Below are positions 33,642 through 40,129 of a stretch of 40,129 bases of DNA, in pieces. The stretch is from positions 1-40,129 of the forward strand of contig NZ_JAHHIU010000130.1 in assembly GCF_024539815.1 (NCBI RefSeq), read 5' to 3'. The notes below the pieces were generated by a model, which saw nothing but the letters and a program-made list of their open reading frames with translations, did no database searches and was not told where the DNA came from. Source of the stretch: Streptomyces hayashii (GTDB lineage Bacteria > Actinomycetota > Actinomycetes > Streptomycetales > Streptomycetaceae). Position 1 is the first letter of the stretch. Each line of letters starts with the position of its first letter. A program made the translations under genes and the position numbers.

Positions 33642-33953
33642 CGTGCCTCACGTGGGACGGACGGGGGAACGGCAGGCCGGCGGCGGATTCCTCGCCCGCC
33701 CGCCGGTACGGGATTCCCGACGGCCGTCCGTCTTCGACTCCGGGCCGTCACCGGACGGCCGTCACAAGGTTTTCGCAAGGTTCACGGTAGATCCTCAACT
33801 CACGTGCCGTCAGGCGGATCACGGCAGACGCCGTGCGCCGCCGGGAACGCCGACGCCGGCGCGCGCAGGCTCCCGGGGAGCGAGATCGCCCCCGACCTGC
33901 CGCGGTCGCGCGAGGCGGGGGCCGAGCCGACGCAACGAGAGAATGGATCTGCC
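33642..33953. promoter_or_regulatory. Divergent region with 11-bp-spaced direct repeats
   Basis: CAAGGTT occurs at 33765-33771 and 33776-33782, exactly 11 bp apart. Read as 11-base units, GTTTTCGCAAG and GTTCACGGTAG (33769-33790) also resemble a PHO-box layout. SARP proteins such as AfsR and the phosphate regulator PhoP both use 11-bp direct repeats, so either could bind. The region lies between the SARP gene and a secreted protein gene. No coding frame was accepted here. Confidence 0.4.
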
Positions 33954-34433
33954 ATGCGCAAGATGATGTCCCGGGCGAACCGGACGGCCGTCGCCGTCGT
34001 AGCCACCGCCTTCATGGCTTCCGCGGCGGTCGTCGCCGGAGCGACGACCGCCTCCGCGGACGGGTGCGTGGGTCCCCTGTGCGGCGCGGTGAAGAACAGG
34101 ACCGGCGAGACGATGCACTACACCATGAGCCTCGGCGAGGGCCCGCACTACTGCGACGTGTGGAACTGGGGCGGCGGCACGGGCAGCGAGTTCAAGCACG
34201 CCAAGTGCAAGCAGGAGTCGTTCGGCAACGGCACACGGGGCGGCAACGGCACCGGCAAGGACGTCGACGCCTTCACCTTCGCCGGCCACGGCTACCACGA
34301 GCGGTTCTCGCGGGTCGGCACCTGGCACTGGCGCGCGAAGGGCGTCTGGACGAAGATCCGGAGCGGGGAGATCGCCGACTGCGGCATCGGCGACAACAAC
34401 GAGGTCTGGTGCACCGTGCTCGTGCAGGCCTGA
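33954..34433 (+). CDS. Small secreted Cys-containing protein of unknown function
   Basis: The 159-residue precursor has a Sec signal peptide (MRKMMSRANR, hydrophobic core AVVATAFMASAAVVAGA, cleavage after ASA at about residue 36). The mature part of about 123 residues holds six Cys (CVGPLC, HYCDVW, AKCKQ, ADCGIG, WCTVL), suggesting disulfide bonds. It is rich in Gly, Trp and His. I recognise no family. The ATG at 33954 fits the signal peptide; the frame is open upstream to 33804 but that part is Arg/Pro-rich. A GAGAGAA site lies upstream at long spacing. It is divergent from the SARP gene, so control by it is possible. Confidence 0.75.
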   Translation: MRKMMSRANRTAVAVVATAFMASAAVVAGATTASADGCVGPLCGAVKNRTGETMHYTMSLGEGPHYCDVWNWGGGTGSEFKHAKCKQESFGNGTRGGNGTGKDVDAFTFAGHGYHERFSRVGTWHWRAKGVWTKIRSGEIADCGIGDNNEVWCTVLVQA

Positions 34434-34445
34434 CACACCCGAGGG

Positions 34446-34472
34446 CGGCTGCGCGTGCTTGCCGCGCAGCCG
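34446..34472 (+). terminator. 10-bp GC-rich hairpin after the secreted protein gene
   Basis: CGGCTGCGCG (34446-34455) pairs with CGCGCAGCCG (34463-34472) around a 7-base loop. It starts 13 bases after the stop at 34433. Confidence 0.7.
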
Positions 34473-34703
34473 TGCCCCCGCCCACTGCGGTCCGCCTCCG
34501 CGACCGTGGAAGCGCACGACGCACCTCACCGGAGCCGGCGGCACACTCGTGGGCCGAGGCGCGGCCCCGACGACCGTCGACCACGCGTGGACCGGCGCCC
34601 ACAGGGGAGGCGCCGGTCCACACGGCCTGCGGCGTCATCCGGCCGGACCGGGGGGGCGGAAACCCCTGTGCGCCCGGTCGCACACCTCTGCGATCATCCA
34701 CGC

Positions 34704-36881
34704 ATGGCGCAGAGTCCCGAATCGCTGGTCGTCCGGCACACACACCGCCTCCCGCTGCCCGAGGGCCCCGCCGGGCAAGGAGCCGCCGCAGCGCGGCAGT
34801 TCGACGCCGCCCTGGCGTCCGCAGGTTTCAAGCTCTCCGCGGAGCTGTTCAAGCGCCTGTCGGAGCTGTCCCCGGCCGCGGTTTTGGAGGTCTCCCGGCG
34901 GACCCTGCGCACGGTGAGCGAGATGGTCGGCGATCACGTCCGGCACAACGTGTACTTCATCGACTTCCCGGCGAACGTGCCGGACACCGAGGAGTTCTGG
35001 ACGTGGTGCGTCACGAAGGCGCTCAGCGACGGCTCCGCGCGTGAGAACGTGCTGACCCAGCTGGCCCACGGGGTGCTCGACCTGCTCAGCCTTCCCGTCT
35101 ACGGCCGCTACCAGCACACTTACGAGGAGATGCTCGCCGCGCAGGACGAGTTGATCGCCTCGGCGGGCGACCGCGTGACCGTCCTGCACCTCGGCCGGGG
35201 CCTGGCCGACGAACTCACCGGCCTGTACATGGCCTTGGCCGCCAGTACCACGCCGCTGAACGAGGACCACCTGCACGACCTGCGCACTCTCGCCGAGGTG
35301 TGCGCCCATGGCCCGCAGCCCGAGGTGATCCCGGTCCGGGAGAACCGGGCGGTCGTCAACGCGGCCCGTCTCGCGGTGGGCGCGGACCTCCTGCTGGACA
35401 CCGTCACGGATGTGCTGCGGCTGGCCTGCGCCCTGTCGGGCGGCGACGTGACACTGCAGGAACCGACCCGCTTCCAGGCCCTGTCCCGGGGGAACCGCCG
35501 TGCCCTGCTCGCCGGCCTCGACGCCGTCGTCGCGGCGAACCCCGCCAAACTGGCCGACGTCCGGACGCACCGCGAGCCCTTCAAACGACTCGGCGAACGC
35601 CTCCATCCCCACGAGTACCCGCGCTGGCCGCACGCCGCCGACGTGTTCGCCGTGGCGCGGGGCGAGAAGCAGGTGAGGTCCTTCGACAGCCGTCTGGAGA
35701 GACTGCTCGACGACTGCGACGTCCTGGGCGCGGTGCAACTGCTGACGTCCGCTCCCGGCAAGCTCTTCCGCGCCCTGGACCTGCTGCTGCGCATCGCCGC
35801 CGACCAGCAGGAGCGGGACGCGGTGGTGGCGGCCGCGGTACGGGTCGCTCCCGAGGTCTCCGGCCGGGTCGTGCTCTCGGTCCGCGAGCACTTCCACAAC
35901 CGGGAGCAGGAGACGGGCCGACCGCGGGTGTTCGTGAACCGGCGGGGCCGCGGCTGGGTCTCCCCCGACGTCCGCCCGCCCGTCCCCGCCGCCGACCGCG
36001 ATCGTCTGACGGCAGCCCTGGACGCCGAGATACGCCGCAGGCTCCCGGCGCCGGGCCGGCTGCTGCTCGACCCCGGCATCCTGGACGTGGCGCTCCCGCT
36101 CAGCGGCAGGGCGGCCACGGCCGGGACCGGAGTGCTGCCCCGGGGATCGGTCTCAGCGGTCGAGGGCGACCGGCTGCGCTTCTTCGTCTACTGGAAGCAG
36201 ACCGCGGACCGCACGGACTTCGACCTGTCGGCGCTGCTCCTCCACGCCGACTACAGCACCGACTCATGGCTGTCCTACACCTCCCTGAAGGCGGTCGGGG
36301 GCAGGCACTCGGGTGACCTCACCGAGGCGCCGGAGGGGGCCAGCGAGTTCATCGACCTGTCCCTGGACCGGGTGCGCAGCAGATTCATCGTTCCGCAGGT
36401 CAACGTGTACTCCGGTGAGGGCTTCGACGAAGTCGAGGAGTCGTTCTTCGGGTTCATGCTGCGCGACGGTGAGCAGAAGGGCCGGCCGTTCGAGCCGCGC
36501 ACGGTACGGATGAAGTCGGATCTGCGCGGGTCGGGCCGGGTGGCGCTGCCGCTGGTGTTCCGGCGCGAGGACGACGGCCGGTGGCGCGCGCACTGGTTGC
36601 ACCTGTACCTCAGGGGCATCTCGTCGGCCAACCGGGTCGAGGAGAACCAGGTGTCGGTGGCCAAGGTGGTGCGCGCCGTCGTGGAACGCGAACATCTGAC
36701 GGTGCGGTATCTGGTCGACCTGATGACCGGCGAGGGCGACACGACGCCTCCGGACCTGTGGGACGGCGAGCCGGTCACGGACGAGCCCGTGACGTACATC
36801 GGCCTTGTGCGTCCCGAGGGGCTGCACCCGGACTCCCGGGTCGTCACCCCGGAAAATCTGCGCGACCTGATTCCGGGCTGA
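34704..36881 (+). CDS. Large protein with TerD-like C-terminal domain
   Basis: The 725-residue protein has a long helical N-terminal part (about 1-480) with no domain I can name. A C-terminal part (about 488-645) resembles TerD-type calcium-binding domains: RTDFDLSALLLHADY, then HSGDLTEAPEGASEFIDL and VNVYSGEGFDEVEESFFGFM. TerD-family proteins are linked to stress and tellurite resistance. The general layout recalls the MXAN_6230/SCO0854 family but no RING-type Cys/His cluster is seen, so this is a tentative link. ATG at 34704 has no clear ribosome site nearby, so a leaderless transcript or an upstream start is possible. No tellurite operon surrounds it. Confidence 0.68.
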   Translation: MAQSPESLVVRHTHRLPLPEGPAGQGAAAARQFDAALASAGFKLSAELFKRLSELSPAAVLEVSRRTLRTVSEMVGDHVRHNVYFIDFPANVPDTEEFWTWCVTKALSDGSARENVLTQLAHGVLDLLSLPVYGRYQHTYEEMLAAQDELIASAGDRVTVLHLGRGLADELTGLYMALAASTTPLNEDHLHDLRTLAEVCAHGPQPEVIPVRENRAVVNAARLAVGADLLLDTVTDVLRLACALSGGDVTLQEPTRFQALSRGNRRALLAGLDAVVAANPAKLADVRTHREPFKRLGERLHPHEYPRWPHAADVFAVARGEKQVRSFDSRLERLLDDCDVLGAVQLLTSAPGKLFRALDLLLRIAADQQERDAVVAAAVRVAPEVSGRVVLSVREHFHNREQETGRPRVFVNRRGRGWVSPDVRPPVPAADRDRLTAALDAEIRRRLPAPGRLLLDPGILDVALPLSGRAATAGTGVLPRGSVSAVEGDRLRFFVYWKQTADRTDFDLSALLLHADYSTDSWLSYTSLKAVGGRHSGDLTEAPEGASEFIDLSLDRVRSRFIVPQVNVYSGEGFDEVEESFFGFMLRDGEQKGRPFEPRTVRMKSDLRGSGRVALPLVFRREDDGRWRAHWLHLYLRGISSANRVEENQVSVAKVVRAVVEREHLTVRYLVDLMTGEGDTTPPDLWDGEPVTDEPVTYIGLVRPEGLHPDSRVVTPENLRDLIPG

Positions 36882-36968
36882 GTGCTAGCGTTGACCACGG
36901 CGAGGCCATGAGGGGGCTTCCTTCTCAACTCCTTTACAGAAAACGAGTTCTCTCGCTTTCCTCGCCGC

Positions 36969-37020
36969 CGACTCGCTCCGGGCGGCGCCCGCGCCCACCG
37001 CGCGAGCGCCGCCCGAGTCG
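36969..37020. terminator. Bulged hairpin between convergent genes
   Basis: CGACTCG plus GGCGGCGC (36969-36975 and 36981-36988, with a 5-base bulge) pair with GCGCCGCC plus CGAGTCG (37006-37020). It lies between the TerD-like gene and the convergent glutamate dehydrogenase gene, with a 17-base loop. Confidence 0.45.
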
Positions 37021-37116
37021 TCGTCCCCGAGCCGTCGTCCCCGGGGCGCGGGCCGGGATCCCCGACAGGGTGCAGGGCCGCACGCCGTACGCCTCCTGAC
37101 GTCCCTGAGGTGTGCG

Positions 37117-38463
37117 CTACACGACGCCCTGGGCCGTCATCGCCTGAGCCACGCGCAGGAAGCCCGCGATGTTGGCGCCCGCGACGTAGTCGTCGGGGGC
37201 GCCGCCGTACGCGTCGGCGGTGGCGCGGCACTGGGCGTGGACACTCCGCATGACCGCGGCCAGTCGCTGCTCCGTCTGCTCGAAGGTCCAGACGTCACGG
37301 GAGGCGTTCTGCTGCATCTCCAGCGCCGAGGTGGCCACGCCGCCCGCGTTGGCCGCCTTGCCGGGCCCGAACAGGATGCCCGCCTCCCGGAAGACCTCGA
37401 TCGCCTCCGGGGTGCAGGGCATGTTGGCGCCCTCGGCGACGGCCCGGACGCCGTTCTTCACCAGCGCCGCCGCGTCCGGTGCGCCCAGTTCGTTCTGCGT
37501 GGCGCACGGCAGCGCGACGTCGCAGGGCACGTCGAAGACCGAGCCCCGCTCGGAGAACCGCGCCGTGGGCCTGGCCTCCGCGTACGCCGACAGACGCGCC
37601 CGCCGAGCCTCCTTGACCGTCTTCAGCAGCTCCAGGTCGATGCCGTCGGCGTCCACCAGATACCCGGAGGAGTCCGAGCAGGCCACCACCGAACCGCCCA
37701 GCGCGTGCACCTTCTCGATCGCGTAGACCGCCACGTTCCCCGAGCCGGACACCACGACCGTGCGGCCGTCGAAGCCGTCCCCGCGCGTGGCCAGCATCTC
37801 CTGCGCGAAGTAGACCGCGCCGTAGCCCGTGGCCTCGGTCCGGGCCTCGGAGCCGCCCCATGAGACGCCCTTGCCGGTCAGCACCCCCGCCTCGAAGCGG
37901 TTGGTGATCCGCTTGTACTGGCCGAACAGGTAGCCGATCTCACGGCCGCCGACCCCGATGTCGCCCGCCGGGACGTCCGTGTGCTCGCCCAGATGCCGGT
38001 ACAGCTCGGTCATGAACGCCTGGCAGAAGCGCATGACCTCCCCGTCGCTCCGGCCCTTCGGGTCGAAGTCCGAGCCGCCCTTGCCGCCGCCGATCGCCAG
38101 TCCGGTCAGCGCGTTCTTGAAGATCTGCTCGAAGCCCAGGAACTTCACGATGCCGAGGTTGACGCTCGGGTGGAACCGCAGACCGCCCTTGTAGGGGCCC
38201 AGGGCGCTGCTGAACTCCACCCGGAAGCCCCGGTTGACCTGCACCCGGCCCTCGTCGTCCACCCACGGCACCCGGAAGATCAGCTGCCGCTCCGGCTCGC
38301 ACAGCCGGTCGGCGATGAACGCGTCGACGTACTCCGGATGCGCCTCCAGGGCGGGCGCCAGCGTGTGCAGCACCTCGCCCACCGCCTGATGGAACTCGCT
38401 CTCCCCGGGGTTGCGCCGGCAGACTGCCGCGTAGACGGCCTCGATGTGAGCACTGGGGTTCAT
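37117..38463 (-). CDS. gdhA: NADP-type glutamate dehydrogenase
   Basis: The 448-residue enzyme should interconvert 2-oxoglutarate plus ammonia and glutamate in the cytosol. The substrate-binding and catalytic segments GPYKGGLRFHPSVNLG, IGGGKGGSDFDPKG and PAGDIGVGGREIGYL are intact, as is the dinucleotide-binding VVVSGSGNVAVYAIEK. Length fits the hexameric family (about 450). ATG at 38463 with GGAGAG upstream is chosen; the frame extends to 38514 without family features. The NADP preference is by family resemblance. It is a single gene, divergent from the DUF1330 gene. Confidence 0.95.
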   Translation of the reverse strand: MNPSAHIEAVYAAVCRRNPGESEFHQAVGEVLHTLAPALEAHPEYVDAFIADRLCEPERQLIFRVPWVDDEGRVQVNRGFRVEFSSALGPYKGGLRFHPSVNLGIVKFLGFEQIFKNALTGLAIGGGKGGSDFDPKGRSDGEVMRFCQAFMTELYRHLGEHTDVPAGDIGVGGREIGYLFGQYKRITNRFEAGVLTGKGVSWGGSEARTEATGYGAVYFAQEMLATRGDGFDGRTVVVSGSGNVAVYAIEKVHALGGSVVACSDSSGYLVDADGIDLELLKTVKEARRARLSAYAEARPTARFSERGSVFDVPCDVALPCATQNELGAPDAAALVKNGVRAVAEGANMPCTPEAIEVFREAGILFGPGKAANAGGVATSALEMQQNASRDVWTFEQTEQRLAAVMRSVHAQCRATADAYGGAPDDYVAGANIAGFLRVAQAMTAQGVV

Positions 38464-38798
38464 ACGCGTCTGCTCTCCTGTTCGTCCGCCAGGCACTCTC
38501 GCCTCGTCCGGCACGCCTGGCCGCTGTTCTGACCATCAATACGCGCGACAGGGGCCACCGTGTCAGGGCGGACGCGCCGAGGGCGGGACACAGGGCCGTC
38601 GTCGGCCCCCGGCTCCCCCCGATGCGCCACCTCGCTCGAACGCACCTGCTTCGCTCGATCCGGCGACTCCGCAATCTTGACGGCAAGCAAGTCGACGAGC
38701 GGCCGAGCCGGGGCGCGCTTACCCGTGAGGTCATCGACCGCAGCGCGTCGCGGTGCCAGGCTCGTCGGCGTCAGGGAGTCGACGAACCGGAGGACACC
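38464..38798. other. Divergent region, gdhA / DUF1330 gene
   Basis: This 335-base gap must contain both promoters. On the minus strand TATTGAT near 38537 could be part of a gdhA -10. No coding frame with recognisable features was seen, and no operator was recognised. Confidence 0.4.
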
Positions 38799-39146
38799 AT
38801 GGCCGCGTATGCGATAGCGCGCCTGCGGGAAGCCGCACCGCACCCGGAGATCGCCGAGTACATGGAGCGCATCACCGACACCATGACGCCGTACGGGGGC
38901 CGCTTCCTCGTGCACGGCGCGCGGCACGAGGTGAAGGAGGGCGACTGGCCCGGACACGTCGTGGTGATCGGATTCCCCTCGCTCGACCGGGCGCGGGCGT
39001 GGTGGGACTCGGCCGCGTACCGGGAGATCGCTCCGCTGCGTTCGCGGCGCATCGAGGGCGACATCATCCTGATCCCGGGGGTGGCCGACGGATACGACCC
39101 CGCGACCACCGCAGAGGCGATACGGGAGGCCCTCCCTGCCCAGTGA
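38799..39146 (+). CDS. DUF1330 family protein
   Basis: The 115-residue protein has the DUF1330 pattern: YAIARLREAAPHPEIAEYM at the start, YGGRFLVHGARHEVKEGDW, then VVVIGFPSLDRARAWWDSAAY. It is a ferredoxin-like dimeric alpha/beta-barrel fold of unsettled function. ATG at 38799 has CCGGAGGA upstream. The frame is open to 38622 but without family features. It is a lone gene, not clearly coupled to gdhA or the genes downstream. Confidence 0.87.
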   Translation: MAAYAIARLREAAPHPEIAEYMERITDTMTPYGGRFLVHGARHEVKEGDWPGHVVVIGFPSLDRARAWWDSAAYREIAPLRSRRIEGDIILIPGVADGYDPATTAEAIREALPAQ

Positions 39147-39227
39147 CGGCGGGCGGCGGCCGACGGGCGGCGAGCCGGCAGACCTCCGCGGAGGGGGTCG
39201 TCCGGACACGGACCGGACGCAGCAAGC

Positions 39228-39259
39228 TCGACAAATAGTCTGCACGCAGATAATCTGTA
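39228..39259 (+). promoter_or_regulatory. Possible promoter and small palindrome before the START-like gene
   Basis: TCGACA (39228-39233) resembles a -35 and GATAAT (39249-39254) a -10, with a 15-base spacer. An 11-base palindrome CAGAT-A-ATCTG (39247-39257) overlaps the -10 and could be an operator for the MarR-type regulator encoded downstream. Confidence 0.4.
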
Positions 39260-39289
39260 GACACATCATCCAGTCGAGAGGCCACCCAC

Positions 39290-39706
39290 ATGTGGAAGTA
39301 CGAGCACAGCGTCGAGACGAGCGCCGCCCCCGAGGAGATCTGGCGACTCTGGGCGGACGTCGAGAACTGGGGCGCCTGGAACGCGGAGATCGAGAAGATC
39401 GAGATCGACGGCCCCTTCGCGACGGGCGCGAACATCACGATGACGCCGCCCGGGGACGAGCCGATACCGCTCCGCGTCGCCGAGGTCACCGACGGCGAAC
39501 TGTTCGTCGACGAGGCCCGCTTCGGGGATCTGCTGCTGCGGACCGTCCACCGCCTGGACCGGATCGAGCACGGCCGTGTCCGGGTGGTCTACCGGATGGA
39601 GATCACCGGTCCGGGCGCCGAAGAGGCCGGGGCCCACATCGGACCGGGCATCACCGCCGACTGGCCCGACACGATGGCCGCCCTGGTCGAACGGGCCGCG
39701 CGCTGA
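39290..39706 (+). CDS. SRPBCC (START-like/polyketide cyclase-like) protein
   Basis: The 138-residue product is a helix-grip-fold protein: an N-terminal strand and helix (WKYEHSVETSAAPEEIWRLW) followed by the family WGAWNAEIEKIEIDGPF. These proteins bind hydrophobic ligands; the specific ligand is unknown. GAGAGG supports ATG at 39290. Its stop shares a base with the MarR gene start (TGATG), so the two are coupled and the regulator probably controls the pair. Confidence 0.88.
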   Translation: MWKYEHSVETSAAPEEIWRLWADVENWGAWNAEIEKIEIDGPFATGANITMTPPGDEPIPLRVAEVTDGELFVDEARFGDLLLRTVHRLDRIEHGRVRVVYRMEITGPGAEEAGAHIGPGITADWPDTMAALVERAAR

Positions 39707-40129
39707 TGCCTCTCAGCCCCGGTGACAGCCCGGGTCTGCTGCTCTGGCACGCCACGCTGCGCTGGCAGCGCGACCTCGCCGCGGTCCTGGCGCCCCTCGG
39801 CCTCACTCACGTTCAGTTCGTGCTGCTGGCCTGCGCGTGGTGGCTCAACTCCCAGGGCGAGCACCCCAACCAGCTGACGCTTGCCCGCCAGGCGGGCACC
39901 GACGTGAAGATGACCTCACAAGTCCTGCGCACCTTGGAGCAGAAGGGACTCGTCGAGCGGGAGGTCGACCCGGCCGACACCCGCGCCAAGCGACTGCGCG
40001 TCACCGACGCCGGCGCGGACCTGGCCCCCCGTGCGATCGCCGCCGTCGAGCTCGCGGACGCGCGCTTCTTCCAGCCGGTGCCTCTCGACGAGGCCCTGCC
40101 TCTGCTCCGCCGCCTGGCCCACCCCGACC
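39706..40129 (+). CDS. MarR-family regulator (cut by the window end)
   Basis: The first 141 codons are present; no stop occurs before the window edge. The MarR winged-helix is clear: HVQFVLLACAWWL, NQLTLARQAGTDVKMTSQVL, then EREVDPADTRAKRLRVTDAG for the wing. MarR dimers bind palindromes and respond to small ligands. The start ATG shares a base with the upstream stop, so it is co-translated with the START-like gene, whose ligand-binding fold hints that both respond to a hydrophobic compound (inference). Confidence 0.9.
   Translation, partial: MPLSPGDSPGLLLWHATLRWQRDLAAVLAPLGLTHVQFVLLACAWWLNSQGEHPNQLTLARQAGTDVKMTSQVLRTLEQKGLVEREVDPADTRAKRLRVTDAGADLAPRAIAAVELADARFFQPVPLDEALPLLRRLAHPD

Overview
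The window looks like a chromosomal segment of a Streptomyces or very close actinomycete. Base composition is very high GC with GC-rich third codon positions, GTG starts are common, and genes often overlap by 4 bases. The gene content is also typical: an AfsR-type SARP regulator, a SigB/SigF-family sigma factor, MEDS and STAS proteins, and a large TPR-CHAT protein. No tRNA, rRNA, CRISPR array, insertion sequence or phage gene was recognised.

Region 1 (about 292-7504, + strand) is a carotenoid operon. crtE, crtI, crtB and a Rieske iron-sulfur gene overlap by 4 bases in series. After a 288-base gap holding a tandem 9-bp repeat come an FAD oxidoreductase and a DUF488 gene with a late frameshift. 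No lycopene cyclase lies inside the window, so the final pigment cannot be named.

Region 2 (7520-9806) holds a MEDS-STAS / MEDS-HATPase pair facing a 56-residue membrane peptide. Region 3 (10080-16343) is the most unusual locus. A 1556-residue TPR-CHAT (caspase-like) protein with an intact His/Cys dyad is divergent from two tightly coupled genes: a small zinc-ribbon-like protein with a TTA (bldA-type) codon, and a multi-pass membrane protein. I propose it as a candidate protease-effector system; this is inference.

Region 4 (16439-22909) holds a two-component system, a membrane-anchored exonuclease/endonuclease/phosphatase-family protein, an orphan DUF4157 protein of the kind linked to contractile injection systems, and a YihY/BrkB membrane protein. 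Region 5 (23133-28349) is a dense partner-switching stress module: a broken anti-sigma kinase, a STAS protein, an anti-sigma-type ATPase, an RsbQ-like hydrolase / RsbP-like phosphatase / STAS operon, a second copy of the small membrane peptide, and a SigB/SigF-family sigma factor. Together with region 2 this suggests a general-stress control hub.

Region 6 (28663-40129) contains a secreted ricin-type lectin, an L,D-transpeptidase lipoprotein, a 1034-residue SARP-NB-ARC-TPR regulator, a small secreted Cys-containing protein, a 725-residue protein with a TerD-like C-terminal region, NADP-type glutamate dehydrogenase, a DUF1330 protein, and a START-like/MarR gene pair cut by the window edge.
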